Part shown: positions 27,130-36,657 of the stretch, piece after piece
How positions within the stretch are numbered: position 1 is the first letter of the stretch
Layout: each line of letters starts with the position of its first letter
Assembly (NCBI RefSeq): GCF_028610705.1
Contig: NZ_JAQQWT010000015.1
Coordinates: 1-64,000, forward strand
Direction of reading: 5' to 3'
Source: Halalkalibacter alkalisediminis
GTDB taxonomy: Bacteria > Bacillota > Bacilli > Bacillales > Bacillaceae_D
DNA: 64,000 bases
The notes under the pieces: model-generated
Told to the model about the DNA's origin: nothing
The model's input: the letters and a program-made list of their open reading frames with translations, nothing else
The model's database searches: none
Position numbers and translations under genes: made by a program

Positions 27130-27426
27130 TTAATGAAGAAATAATTGCTTAAATGTAAGCTCTTCCTTTTCTATCCCTAGTTGCTCTAAAAATTGGTAGA
27201 CCTCATTAAAAGAGTTAACTGGATATTGAGTCTGACAAAGATTTGACGTTTGGCTAATATTCCTCAAGAATTTTTCATCCTTTGTAAGACCTATTTCTAA
27301 TTGTAATAATAGCTTCAGAACCTCATTATCTTTTTCGAACGTCACATATCCATCACTTTTATTAAAATAAACGATGAGTGGCACTTGAGTGTGCGGATGG
27401 ATAAAATGAGCTTTGTATAGGTCCAT
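27130..27426 (-). CDS. Hypothetical protein
   Basis: A 98-residue soluble protein with AGGAG before its ATG. N-terminal half is strand-like (PLIVYFNKSDGYVTFEK), the second half helical (NSFNEVYQFLEQLGIEKEEL). I do not recognise a family. It lies 25 bp upstream of the hydroxyacid dehydrogenase on the same strand and is probably co-transcribed with it. Confidence 0.65.
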   Translation of the reverse strand: MDLYKAHFIHPHTQVPLIVYFNKSDGYVTFEKDNEVLKLLLQLEIGLTKDEKFLRNISQTSNLCQTQYPVNSFNEVYQFLEQLGIEKEELTFKQLFLH

Positions 27427-27565
27427 ATCATCTCTCCTTTACCTCATATTTTTATGTAATTACTTGTTAACTAAGAGTCACTAAAACTTTCTCCAATTTG
27501 AAGCGAATCCCTTCTCTTTTTGATAAACTATTTTTAAGTGCTCACTTAACCGAGGAGGGTTTTAT

Positions 27566-28325
27566 ATGAATTATGTTGTTGTAACTGGCAGCTCCAAAGG
27601 TCTTGGAGAAGCAATTGTGAAGCAGTTAATTGAAAGAGGAGATACAAGCATCCTTTGCGTAGCTCGCTCAAATAATAGACAATTAGCCAAATTAGCTAAC
27701 GAGCATAAAGTACCTTATGAATTTTTCCCTTTTGATTTAAACCACTTACAAGATATTCCAGAGCTTATGCAAAGCATTTTTTCAAAGGTACGTTTTGCAG
27801 ATACGAATTGATACATCTTATTAATAATGCGGGACTACTTAATCCTATTAAACCGATCGATCGTGCTCTACCTGAAGAAATTATTACAAACTTAAATGTT
27901 AACTTACTCGCACCTATCATTATAACATCAGAATTCATCAAACAGTCGAAAGATCTCATTTGTGAAAAAAGGGTGATTAATATTTCGTCTGGAGCTGGAA
28001 AACGGACCATTATGGCTGGAGCTGTTACGGGGCATCCAAAGCTGGACTTGATCTCTTTAGTCAGAATGCGGCGACCGATCAAATCGGTTCAGCTCATCCT
28101 GTCCAAATATGCTCATTTGGCCCTGGCATTATGGATACCGCTATGCAAGAACAAATCCGTTCCACTGATAAAACGGACTTTATCAATGTCGAGACCTTTC
28201 AAGCCTATAAAAATGAGGGCCAGTTGCTTCCTCCGAATACCGTTGCCGAAGTGATCATTCGTTTACTTACCGCTCGTAATTTTCCAGATGGAAAGGTAGT
28301 AAATGTAGGCGATTATCTTAAGTAA
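27566..28325 (+). pseudogene. Frameshifted benzil reductase-like SDR
   Basis: Three overlapping frames together give one SDR like the (S)-benzoin-forming benzil reductase of B. cereus and B. subtilis YueD: VVTGSSKGLGEA in frame one; HLINNAGLL and RVINISSGAGK in frame two; YGASKAGLDLF, IMDTAMQEQIRST and a normal C-terminus in frame three. Each break equals one lost base, near 27800-27810 and at ATGGCTGG (28012-28019, expected ATG-GGC-TGG). No other stops appear, so decay is recent, or the bases are assembly errors. Good AGGAGG and a terminator remain. Confidence 0.85.
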
Positions 28326-28334
28326 ACAGCTATA

Positions 28335-28367
28335 GGCATCTCTTCCAATGAGGAGATGCCCTTCTAT
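28335..28367. terminator. Terminator between convergent genes
   Basis: GGCATCTC (28335-28342) pairs with GAGATGCC (28353-28360), followed by CTTCTATT. Confidence 0.7.
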
Positions 28368-28369
28368 TA

Positions 28370-29272
28370 TTAAGGGACATCATGCCCCATCGAGCTTTGC
28401 AAAATCTCAAACCACTGATCTAACGTCAGATGATACTCTAAAGATCGAACAGCCCTGGCCATTCTCTCTTTTTGACTAGAACCTATAAGCGGCATAATCT
28501 TTGCTGGATGAGCAAGTAACCATGCATAGGCCACTTCATCAATTGACGAAGCCTCTATTTCCTCTTTTACTTTCTCTAGTGTTTCTCTAAGTCTAACACT
28601 TTTCTCATCAGTTCCCTTAAATAAAGCCCCACCTGCTAAAGGGGACCATGCCATTGGTGCCATTCTTTTTTCAAGACATAGATTTAATGTACCATCTTCT
28701 ATATTCTCTAACTGATAAGCGGAAAGTTCAATCTGGTTCGTAACAAGCTTTTCATCTAGATAAGATTGCAACATCGTAAACTGATGATGTTTAAAATTAG
28801 ATACACCAAAGTGACGGACTTTACCAGAATTTTTCAACTGTCTAAAAGCTTCGGCCACTTCTTCCGGATTCATAAACGGATCTGGTCTATGGATAAGTAA
28901 GACATCGATGTAATCCGTTTTTAAATTTGTTAATGAATTTTCCACTGACTCTATAATGTGTTTTTTCGACGTATTATAGTGATGAGACTTATGTTGTGGC
29001 CTAGCCGGTGCCTCAAAAACAATCCCACATTTAGTAACAAGCTCCATTTTCTCACGTATAGATGGTTCTAACGAGAGCGCTTGTCCAAACAATTCCTCAC
29101 AAGTAAAACCTCCATATATATCTGCATGGTCAAATGTCGTAATTCCTTGCTCCATCGCATACTTGATTAAATCAAGTGTTTTCTTTTTCTCTTGATTCCA
29201 ACTATCTAAACGCCACAAACCATGTATGAGACGAGAAAACGATAAATCTTCCGTTAATTGAATACGTTGCAT
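28370..29272 (-). CDS. Aldo/keto reductase (YdhF-like)
   Basis: A 300-residue TIM-barrel NADPH reductase. Conserved features are TFDHADIYGGFTCEE (catalytic Asp and Tyr), VTKCGI (Lys), YIDVLLIHRPDP (His), RHFGVSNF and the cofactor stretch LIGSSQKERMARAV. It matches the YdhF-type subgroup of oxidoreductases. GAGGAGG precedes the ATG. Physiological substrate unknown. Confidence 0.9.
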   Translation of the reverse strand: MQRIQLTEDLSFSRLIHGLWRLDSWNQEKKKTLDLIKYAMEQGITTFDHADIYGGFTCEELFGQALSLEPSIREKMELVTKCGIVFEAPARPQHKSHHYNTSKKHIIESVENSLTNLKTDYIDVLLIHRPDPFMNPEEVAEAFRQLKNSGKVRHFGVSNFKHHQFTMLQSYLDEKLVTNQIELSAYQLENIEDGTLNLCLEKRMAPMAWSPLAGGALFKGTDEKSVRLRETLEKVKEEIEASSIDEVAYAWLLAHPAKIMPLIGSSQKERMARAVRSLEYHLTLDQWFEILQSSMGHDVP

Positions 29273-29361
29273 AATATCCTCCTCAGAACTTTCAGTTATG
29301 AAATTGGCACTATCATAATACGATTAATTGTAACAGGTTATTAACAAGGGGGTAAAATTAC

Positions 29362-29625
29362 ATGTCTACACGTCCTGATCAACCTCTCAAGAATGCTGGT
29401 TTAGCTGCTGTTCTAAGCGCACTGTGGTGCGGCTTAGGTCAAATTTACAATGGTCAAATTGGCAAAGGTATTGCTTTTATGATTATCCAGTTTATTAATG
29501 CCTGTCTCATGTTCATTTTTATTGGTTTTATTACCTACCCTATCATGTGGATTTGGGGAATGTTAGACGCTTATCGACAAGCTGAAGAGATGAATCGCCG
29601 GAGTAAATATGACACAGAAGAGTAG
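29362..29625 (+). CDS. TM2-like small membrane protein
   Basis: An 87-residue protein with two membrane helices (about 35-52 and 54-72) preceded by the amphipathic AAVLSALWCGLGQIYNGQIG signature of TM2/DUF5683 proteins and ending with DAYRQAEEMNRR. GGGGG before the ATG. Function unknown. Confidence 0.85.
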   Translation: MSTRPDQPLKNAGLAAVLSALWCGLGQIYNGQIGKGIAFMIIQFINACLMFIFIGFITYPIMWIWGMLDAYRQAEEMNRRSKYDTEE

Positions 29626-29629
29626 TTGG

Positions 29630-29676
29630 AAAAGAAGATAATTATGAGAGAACCTCATTTTTATCTTCTTTTTTAA
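29630..29676. terminator. Terminator after the TM2-like gene
   Basis: AAAAGAAGATAA (29630-29641) pairs with the TTATCTTCTTTT block ending near 29672, with ATGAG/CTCAT inside. It overlaps the stop of the convergent hydrolase. Confidence 0.7.
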
Positions 29677-30598
29677 AATATCTCAATAAAATCGAAAAGG
29701 TTTGTTCCCTGATAACTGCACATTCATTTAAGAGCTGATGATGACCTTTGTCTATTAACACAATTGAGCTATTAGGGTACAAGGAGCGTACCTGCTTAAA
29801 TCCATATCTTGTATCAACTGTTTTATCTCGATTGCCTTGTATCATTAAGAATGAAAGGTTTTCCGTGCGACTGCGCTTATTTTTTCTTATCCATGCATTT
29901 AAAGCGTGAAGCCAAGAAACAGGTAAACGTTTTTCTTGAAGCGGGTCTTTTTCTGTAAATAGCAGATAGCTTTGGTCACTAGAATTTTTTTGAAATACTC
30001 TTGTTAGCGATTGAAGAAATGGTGTAGTCAGAATAAGCCCTAATCTGGAGAGTTTCCAGAGATGCGGTTGAAAAAGAGGTGCAACAAAAGCCATCTTTTG
30101 AAAGTTTTCTTTTGTACGCTTAGCATATTCAAGAGCGATCATGGCTCCCGTACTGTGTGCAACAAGTAACGGGTGATTGGTTGATTTTTGCACCACTACA
30201 TCATAAACGACCTGTAATGTTGCTAAATAATCCTCAAATTTGCTAATAGTTGCACGTTTTCCACTAGAAAGCCCATGCCCCGGTAAGTCATACCCAATTA
30301 CTTCATACTGATTTTCTACTAGGAAATGAATGGCTGTTGCAAATGACCCTACATGATCAAGGTAGCCATGTAAAAGAAAAACGGTGCTAAGCGGTTTACT
30401 TGGACAGAATCGTTGAACAAACAACTTGTATCCGACTGCATCGACGTACCCATACTCGTGTTTACAAATATGTACAGGTAATTTGTAAAAGTCCGTATAC
30501 TTTTTCATATGGGGAGATGAATGTCCATATAGCAGTGACTCAGTTTGAATCTTAATGATACACGCTTGAATACACTCTTGTTTTGATACGTCCTCCAA
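29642..30598 (-). CDS. Alpha/beta hydrolase (lysophospholipase-like)
   Basis: A serine hydrolase of about 318 residues. FLLHGYLDHVGS gives the oxyanion-hole region, the nucleophile is in LVAHSTGAMIALE (His-Ser-Thr-Gly), the acid in MIQGNRDKTVD and the base in DKGHHQLLNE. This fits the monoacylglycerol lipase/lysophospholipase group. The start is probably TTG 30598, seven bases after GGAGG; the ATG 30604 is only one base after it. An upstream open stretch to 30652 has no site. Confidence 0.82.
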   Translation of the reverse strand: MEDVSKQECIQACIIKIQTESLLYGHSSPHMKKYTDFYKLPVHICKHEYGYVDAVGYKLFVQRFCPSKPLSTVFLLHGYLDHVGSFATAIHFLVENQYEVIGYDLPGHGLSSGKRATISKFEDYLATLQVVYDVVVQKSTNHPLLVAHSTGAMIALEYAKRTKENFQKMAFVAPLFQPHLWKLSRLGLILTTPFLQSLTRVFQKNSSDQSYLLFTEKDPLQEKRLPVSWLHALNAWIRKNKRSRTENLSFLMIQGNRDKTVDTRYGFKQVRSLYPNSSIVLIDKGHHQLLNECAVIREQTFSILLRYFKKEDKNEVLS

Positions 30599-30777
30599 AG
30601 TCATACCTCCAAGTTTACTTAAGATAAAGATAAACCATACTTGCACTAGCAATGCCTTTATCTCAAATATTCATCCTGACTTACCTTTCTTCCCTATTTA
30701 CTATCCCTGGTTAATCCAATTCAATAGCCTTTTGACAAATGGCTTATCATTAATCCGTTTTTTGCGATAGGATCAAA

Positions 30778-32169
30778 TCATTTCCAAACTAACTCCGTTA
30801 CACTCTCTACTTGAGCCGTCCACGGGAACATATCAACAGGTTGAATGGACTTCACCTTGTACCCCTTCTTACTCAAACGATCAACATCTTTAGCTAAGGT
30901 GGATGGATTACATGACACATACACCATTCTTTTTGGCTTCACTTCGATGATTGTCTGTAATAGTTTGTCATCACAGCCTGTTCGAGGAGGATCAACAACC
31001 ACGACATCTGGTTTCCACCCTTCCTTTTTCCAGCGTGGTAGCCATTCTTCTGCTTTTCCGACTTCATAGATTACATGATGATAGCCATGATTTTTTGCAT
31101 TCTTTCTTGCATCCTCAATAGATGCTTCAATGACATCCATTCCTCGTACTTCAGCTGCTTCTTTTGCAAGCCAAAGTCCAATTGTTCCCACTCCACAATA
31201 CGCATCGACTACTTTTTCTTTCCCTGATAACTGGGCTGCTTTTTTCACCATATTATATAATTTAACGGTTTGTGTAGGATTAAGTTGGAAGAAAGCGCGT
31301 GCCGATAATTCAAAAGAAAGATCACCTAACTTTTCTTCAATCGTTTCTTCACCCGCCAAATGAACGGTTTTCTCGCCAAAGATGATCGATGTTTTTTGTC
31401 CATTTACATTTTGGATAATCGAAGTAACCTCAGGCAGTCTTTTTTGAATCTCTTCTACAATCGCCTCTTTTTTAGGTAGAGTGTCATCCTTTGTTACAAG
31501 GACTACTTGCACTTGTCCTGTTGCAAATCCAACCCGCGTGACAATAGTTCGAACGACTCCCTTATGTTTTCGCTCATTATAGATGGAGATATTTAAATCT
31601 GCTAAAATTTGTTTGACTACTTGCGTTACTTTATTGGTAGCTTGATGTTGTACCTTACATTCTGAGAGATCAATTAATTTATGTGAATTAGACGCATACA
31701 AACCTGCAAGTACATTTTCGCCTCTTTTAGCCACTTGAAGTTGACTTTTATTTCGATAATCCCATGGGTTTTCCATTCCAATTGTAGGTAAGAGTTGTAA
31801 TTGATCAACGCCTATTTTCGTATGACGCTCAAAGGCTTGTTTGACAATATCTCGTTTTTCCCTCAATGTAGCTTGGTACTCCATATGTTGTAATTGGCAA
31901 CCTCCACACTCTGAAAAGATTGGACATGGTGGTTCAATTCGCTCCTTGGAACGTTTACGAATTTTCACTACTTTTGCTTCTGAAAATCGTGGGCTTACTT
32001 TCGTCACTTCTGCAACGATTTCTTCTTCCGGTAGCGCACCAGGAACAAAGACCACTTGTCTCTTGAAATAGCCTACCCCTTCTCCATTAATTCCAAGACG
32101 TTTTATCGTTAAAGGAAATTGCTGGCCAATTTCCATATTAATTGTTTGATTTCCTTGTTTTTGTTTCAA
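30778..32169 (-). CDS. rlmCD: 23S rRNA (uracil-C5)-methyltransferase RlmCD/RumA family
   Basis: A 463-residue RNA m5U methyltransferase. An N-terminal TRAM domain ([20 protein letters not shown]) is followed by the Fe-S cluster motif [18 protein letters not shown] motif [27 protein letters not shown] and the catalytic Cys in [13 protein letters not shown]. In B. subtilis the single enzyme YefA/RlmCD modifies U747 and U1939. It stands alone with its own promoter. Confidence 0.93.
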   Translation of the reverse strand: MKQKQGNQTINMEIGQQFPLTIKRLGINGEGVGYFKRQVVFVPGALPEEEIVAEVTKVSPRFSEAKVVKIRKRSKERIEPPCPIFSECGGCQLQHMEYQATLREKRDIVKQAFERHTKIGVDQLQLLPTIGMENPWDYRNKSQLQVAKRGENVLAGLYASNSHKLIDLSECKVQHQATNKVTQVVKQILADLNISIYNERKHKGVVRTIVTRVGFATGQVQVVLVTKDDTLPKKEAIVEEIQKRLPEVTSIIQNVNGQKTSIIFGEKTVHLAGEETIEEKLGDLSFELSARAFFQLNPTQTVKLYNMVKKAAQLSGKEKVVDAYCGVGTIGLWLAKEAAEVRGMDVIEASIEDARKNAKNHGYHHVIYEVGKAEEWLPRWKKEGWKPDVVVVDPPRTGCDDKLLQTIIEVKPKRMVYVSCNPSTLAKDVDRLSKKGYKVKSIQPVDMFPWTAQVESVTELVWK

Positions 32170-32199
32170 TATTTAACACCTTCCTTTCAGTGCGATCCT

Positions 32200-32208
32200 A
32201 TTATAGCA
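32200..32208 (-). promoter_or_regulatory. Extended -10 promoter of rlmCD
   Basis: On the minus strand TGC-TATAAT (hexamer 32200-32205), 31 bp before the ATG with GAAAGGAAGG between. No clear -35. Confidence 0.5.
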
Positions 32209-32302
32209 TGTTCGCACATTTCTTCCTAAACTTACTAGACCGAAAAAGAGTGTTAATCTGCTAAAATAGGACAAAGAAAGTACGAAAAGAGGAGAGATAA
32301 TT

Positions 32303-32665
32303 TTGTCTATACCTACAGATGTAGCATCGCTACAAATTATGGCGCACGTATTTAAGAAAGAAAGTCTAAATTCTATTTTTGATAAGACAGTGGAAAGTCT
32401 TGTTGAACAAGTCCCTTATATTGATTGGGTAGGCATTTATATGTATGAAAATTTAGATCACAAATTAGTGGCAGCTTCTTCATTTGAAGATGACCTTAGA
32501 TGGGAATGCAACGGAGAACTTAAGTTTCCAATCACTAATTCGATGAAAGAAGAGATTGGTATGATGGTTGTTCGAAGCAGACAACCAATCGCGTTTGATG
32601 TAACAGATGTTAGTACATTAGAAACGATTGCATCTGCTATTGGTCAAGAAAGCTTCGCAAATTAA
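32303..32665 (+). CDS. GAF-domain protein
   Basis: A 120-residue protein, essentially one GAF domain: an N-terminal helix pair (SIFDKTVESLVEQVP), the YIDWVGIYMYEN strand and the last strand RQPIAFDVTDV. No output domain follows. TTG start after GAGGAGAG. It may bind a small ligand; no catalytic Cys motif of free-Met-(R)-sulfoxide reductase is seen. Confidence 0.8.
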   Translation: MSIPTDVASLQIMAHVFKKESLNSIFDKTVESLVEQVPYIDWVGIYMYENLDHKLVAASSFEDDLRWECNGELKFPITNSMKEEIGMMVVRSRQPIAFDVTDVSTLETIASAIGQESFAN

Positions 32666-32668
32666 TGG

Positions 32669-32705
32669 AATCCCGCTGTGAGTAACTCTCGTAGCGGGAT
32701 TTTTA
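32669..32705 (+). terminator. GAF gene terminator
   Basis: AATCCCGCT (32669-32677) pairs with AGCGGGATT (32693-32701), followed by TTTATTG. Confidence 0.88.
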
Positions 32706-32720
32706 TTGCGACTTTTTAGA

Positions 32721-32831
32721 TATATCAGCGAAGTCCTAAGGATATCTGCGAAAAACCATTTTTATCAGCGAACCGTATTTACTAAGCACATTTCTTCTCT
32801 TATCCGTGTTATCTATAATCTTTTCTGCGAA
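32721..32831. repeat. Short phased repeats (ATCWGCGAA)
   Basis: ATCAGCGAA at 32724, ATCTGCGAA at 32744, ATCAGCGAA at 32764 and TTCTGCGAA at 32823. The first three are exactly 20 bp apart and the fourth about 3 x 20 further on. They fill the gap between the GAF gene and pdaA. Confidence 0.55.
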
Positions 32832-32893
32832 TCGATTGACTGCAGGAACAAATGATTATTCTTAAGGAGCAGAAGCCACTTAACCCCGTCACT

Positions 32894-33697
32894 TTAAGGA
32901 AAAGGCAATCCATCTGTTTGCTTTTTGAACATATAATCATCAAGGCTCTTAAATACATACCCTTGCTTACGAGCATCATCGATCACTCGCGGCAAAGCCT
33001 CGGCATTATCACTAGATACAGAATGAATGAGCATGACTGCACCTGGGTGTATTCTCTTCATAATCTGATTATACGCATAATCTCCACCCTTTTGCTTATC
33101 GACTTCCCAATCCTTATAAGCCATCGACCAGAAGACATTAGTATAGCCTAGCTTTTCGGACAGCATTAAAGAACGCTCACTAAATTGACCTCTTGGCGGG
33201 CGAAGATAATTCATCTCCTTTACCCCTGTAATCTCTGTAAATCGTTCTCTTACCTTGTTTAACTCACTCATTAACCGACCGTCTCCTACTCCAGGTAAAC
33301 TAGGATGATGCCACGAATGATTTCCGACAATATGACCTTCATCGACCATCCGTTTGACTAGATCTGTAGCATCGTTTAAATAATGACCTGTTACAAAAAA
33401 AGCGGCTGGAACTTCTTTTTCCTTTAAGACATCAAGCACCTTTTCCGTATAGCCATTTTCATAACCGTTGTCAAAAGTTAGATAGAGCTCTTTTTGGGTT
33501 GTATCTCCAATAAAAAAACCATTCGCTCTTTCTAGCATATCTAAGTATTCTGGCTCTGTGGTAACTGGTTTGTTATCTTTCTCAGGCTTGTAACTCCAAT
33601 TATAGACCGTATTGCTATACGCTGAAGCGACTGGAGATAAGCAACAAAAAATGGCTACAAATATAAATGTAGCAAGGACAGGTGTCTTTTTTAACAT
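32894..33697 (-). CDS. pdaA: Delta-lactam-biosynthetic de-N-acetylase PdaA
   Basis: A 267-residue exported NodB enzyme with a signal peptide (cut near SPVASA-YSN, residue 26). The spore-cortex type motif LTFDNGYENGYT replaces the usual FDDG, followed by HIVGNHSWHHPSLP, LRPPRGQFS and MLIHSVS. PdaA deacetylates muramic acid so that muramic-delta-lactam can form in the spore cortex, needed for germination. ATG 33697 follows GGGAG. Confidence 0.94.
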   Translation of the reverse strand: MLKKTPVLATFIFVAIFCCLSPVASAYSNTVYNWSYKPEKDNKPVTTEPEYLDMLERANGFFIGDTTQKELYLTFDNGYENGYTEKVLDVLKEKEVPAAFFVTGHYLNDATDLVKRMVDEGHIVGNHSWHHPSLPGVGDGRLMSELNKVRERFTEITGVKEMNYLRPPRGQFSERSLMLSEKLGYTNVFWSMAYKDWEVDKQKGGDYAYNQIMKRIHPGAVMLIHSVSSDNAEALPRVIDDARKQGYVFKSLDDYMFKKQTDGLPFP

Positions 33698-33815
33698 CAA
33701 GCATCTTCTCCCTCTTTTTTTTGTTAGTTTCTCACGATATAAATCCTTTATGTATCCTTACCGATTGACATGGTAAAATGGATGAATTGAGTAAGTAAAG
33801 TACCTTTTTCTAAAG

Positions 33816-33843
33816 AAAAAAGAGCCGCTTTATACAGCGACCC
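33816..33843 (-). terminator. Fumarase terminator
   Basis: On the minus strand GGGTCGCT, loop GTATAA, AGCGGCTC (8 bp with two wobbles), then TTTTTT, 10 bp past the fumarase stop. Confidence 0.75.
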
Positions 33844-33853
33844 TAAACATATT

Positions 33854-35398
33854 TTATTTAAAAACAGGCTCTTTAAATTGCCCTAGTTTTTCTAGTGAAG
33901 ACTTGTCTACATCTGCATGCAAACTATTACCATGAGAATCCATTGTCACAATCGCTGCAAATCCTTCTACTTCCAAATGCCACATCGCTTCTGGAATTCC
34001 AAACTCCATTAAATCCACGCCTTTTACTTTCTTAATACAGTCAGCATAATATTGTGCTGCTCCACCAATCGCATTTAGATAAACTCCACCGTGTTCTTCT
34101 AGTGCTTTTAATGTTTTAGGACCCATTCCGCCTTTTCCTATTACAGCACGGATACCAAATTTCTTCATGATATCGCCTTGATAAGGCTCCTCACGAATAC
34201 TTGTTGTTGGACCAGCTGCTTTCACATGCCACTCCCCTTGATCATCTTTCATCATTACAGGACCACAGTGATAGATCACTTGACCGTCCAAATCAATTGG
34301 AGCGTCATGATCCATTAGGTGATGATGAATCGCATCTCGGCCTGTATGCATCATTCCGTTAATAATAACGACATCACCGACTTTTAGTTCACGAATTTGC
34401 TCTTCTGTAATTGGCGCTTGTAAAACCACTTCACGCACTTCAGTAGTTGCTTCTTCGGTCGCTGCAATTTCTTTTTCAGCTTCGTTTAGGTCTACTTTTT
34501 CCCCATCTTTATAAAGCCATTCTTGAATGTCTCCTGTTTCTTGGTCAAGCACAACCCCTAAACGGCGATAAGCCCAGCAGTTATAAGCAACAGACACAAA
34601 GAAACTAGCTGGTAAGCGGTTCATGGCGCCAACTTTACAGCCAAGTAAAGTTGCTTCTCCACCAAATCCCATCGTTCCAATTCCAAGTTTATTCGCATTT
34701 TCAAGAACATAATCTTCAAGCTTTTGAAGTTCAGGATTCTCATTGACATCGTCAACAGTACGGAATAACTGCTCTTTCGCTAAAGAATAACTAGTCGTTC
34801 TGTCTCCACCAATTCCTACACCGATGAAACCTGCGCTACAACCTTGACCTTGAGCTTGATAAACCGAATGCATAATACATTTACGAATTCCATCTAAATC
34901 ACGACCTGCACGGCCTAAACCTTCTAATTCAGTTGGTAAGCTGTATTGAATGTTTTTGTTCTCACAGCCCCCCCCTTTTAAGATTAAGCGAACATCAATA
35001 ACATCCTTTTCCCACTGATGAAAATGGATTACAGGTGTCCCTTCCCCAAGGTTATCGCCTGTATTTTTTCCAGTTAGAGAATCTACAGAATTTGGGCGAA
35101 GTTTACTGTCTTTTGTTGCTCTTGCGATAGCAGCGTGGATCGCTTTTTTCATTTCAATTTGGTTTACACCAACAGGGACCTTTACTTCAAACGTAGGCAT
35201 TCCTGTATCTTGACAGATAGGTGAAACGTTCTCATCAGCCATTCCTATATTTTCAGTAATTGTAGATAATGATAAAGCTGCGCGTGTACCTGCATTCTCT
35301 TTAGCTTTAGCTGCAGCAATCGCACGACGTACATCATTTGGTAGATTAGTAGATGTTTCAACAATCAGTTGATACATGCTTTCTTCTAATTTTCTCAT
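33854..35398 (-). CDS. fumA: Class I fumarate hydratase
   Basis: A 514-residue [4Fe-4S] fumarase converting fumarate to malate. Alpha part: NVSPICQDTGMPTFEV (cluster Cys), GGCENKNIQYSLP, QGQGCSAGFIGVGIGGDRT. Beta part after residue 325: INGMMHTGRDAIHHHL, GPTTSIREEPYQGD, GKGGMGPKTLKAL. Start ATG 35398 has AAAAGGAG at nine bases; upstream codons to 35437 are unlikely. Bacilli often carry class II FumC instead; presence of FumC elsewhere cannot be judged. Confidence 0.93.
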   Translation of the reverse strand: MRKLEESMYQLIVETSTNLPNDVRRAIAAAKAKENAGTRAALSLSTITENIGMADENVSPICQDTGMPTFEVKVPVGVNQIEMKKAIHAAIARATKDSKLRPNSVDSLTGKNTGDNLGEGTPVIHFHQWEKDVIDVRLILKGGGCENKNIQYSLPTELEGLGRAGRDLDGIRKCIMHSVYQAQGQGCSAGFIGVGIGGDRTTSYSLAKEQLFRTVDDVNENPELQKLEDYVLENANKLGIGTMGFGGEATLLGCKVGAMNRLPASFFVSVAYNCWAYRRLGVVLDQETGDIQEWLYKDGEKVDLNEAEKEIAATEEATTEVREVVLQAPITEEQIRELKVGDVVIINGMMHTGRDAIHHHLMDHDAPIDLDGQVIYHCGPVMMKDDQGEWHVKAAGPTTSIREEPYQGDIMKKFGIRAVIGKGGMGPKTLKALEEHGGVYLNAIGGAAQYYADCIKKVKGVDLMEFGIPEAMWHLEVEGFAAIVTMDSHGNSLHADVDKSSLEKLGQFKEPVFK

Positions 35399-35656
35399 TT
35401 CATCCATCTCCTTTTCCGTACAACAGATTCTTATCATATCTATTATAATGCTAGTCCAAAAATTCCGAAAGGGAAAAGTGGAAGCGTGTACAGACCAAGA
35501 TTAGGAAAACACCTTACATTTAGAGAAAGCTGATACTTTTTTCTCTGACTTCTCCTATTTGTCTATGAGTCCGGAACATTAATCTGTCACTCCTTTAAAC
35601 GATCTCCCCACTAACTTACGACAATAAAAATAGACGCCCTGTTTAAGAAGAGCGCC

Positions 35657-36298
35657 CTACAATAAACCCATATTCGCTGATTCCTCAGTTAGGACATCTA
35701 GATGTCCGGTTCGATTAATATAATGAATAAGTGGCTTCGTTCGATTTTTAGGCCACTCTATATGACTAATACTCGTGTTCCCAATTTGAAATGGTCGGTG
35801 CAGCATATGCCACTGCTCTCCAGTAAGGAGGTACATGAGCAAAATACTAATAAATCCACCGTGAGACACAATGGCAACATGGTCATTTTTATGAGCTCTT
35901 TGTAGCTGTTCGATCACATATTGACATCTGGCTGTTAACTCTTCAATTGTTTCTGTTCCGACAACACCCGATGTTAGAATTGAGTTTTCAATAGTCTCTG
36001 GAAATCTTTCATAGATCTCAGAACGGGATAATCCCTGTAACGGTCCAAGGTGAACCTCTCTGACTTTATCCCACTCATTTACCGATTGGCTTTTTTTCTT
36101 CGCTATAGTCTTTGCAGTATCAGACGCTCTCACAAGGTCACTACTATAAATGTAGTCGAGCTGTATCTCTTTGAGATAATTTGCGAGAAGGTCAGCTTGC
36201 CTGCGACCTAAGTCAGACAAAGGGAAATTTTCCCACCCTTGAATTTTACCCGCAAGGTTCCCTGTTGATTCTCCATGTCGAATCAAATATAGATTCAC
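35657..36298 (-). CDS. Histidine phosphatase family protein
   Basis: A 213-residue phosphoglycerate-mutase-like phosphatase: LYLIRHGESTGN (catalytic His), YSSDLVRASDTAK, REVHLGPLQGLSRSE and VAIVSHGGFISILL. GTG start after AAGGAG. It lies 11 bp after the SE1561-like gene. Substrate unknown. The 258 bp downstream show no clear gene. Confidence 0.9.
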   Translation of the reverse strand: MNLYLIRHGESTGNLAGKIQGWENFPLSDLGRRQADLLANYLKEIQLDYIYSSDLVRASDTAKTIAKKKSQSVNEWDKVREVHLGPLQGLSRSEIYERFPETIENSILTSGVVGTETIEELTARCQYVIEQLQRAHKNDHVAIVSHGGFISILLMYLLTGEQWHMLHRPFQIGNTSISHIEWPKNRTKPLIHYINRTGHLDVLTEESANMGLL

Positions 36299-36309
36299 GA
36301 TACCACTCC

Positions 36310-36498
36310 TTATTCAGACCAATCGTGACGAAATTGCTTACATTTTGTCTCAATATCATCTAGCATTGCAAGAAGACGATCAATCTCTTCCACTCCAGCT
36401 TCTTCCGGCTCAATCGTATCTAGAACGGTCATAACCATATTTAATCTATTATGCAAATAGTTCATTTGTTCTTTTTTATCATGAATTGCTCCACCCAT
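36310..36498 (-). CDS. SE1561-family small protein
   Basis: A 62-residue acidic helical protein starting MGGAIHDKKEQMNYLHNRLN and ending LDDIETKCKQFRHDWSE, matching small SE1561-type proteins of Staphylococcus and Bacillus. GGAGAG before the ATG. First gene of a two-gene unit with the phosphatase. Function unknown. Confidence 0.75.
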   Translation of the reverse strand: MGGAIHDKKEQMNYLHNRLNMVMTVLDTIEPEEAGVEEIDRLLAMLDDIETKCKQFRHDWSE

Positions 36499-36657
36499 TT
36501 CATTCTCTCCTTTTTATGACACATCATTTCAAATAGAGTGTAACAGATTCTATCTTCAATCACAATGAAGGTCAGCAGTCAAAACTAGCTCTTTTGAAAC
36601 ATCGGTTTTTACGTTATGATGAGACCAGTAATATTTTTTTAAAGGAGTACGATCTTT

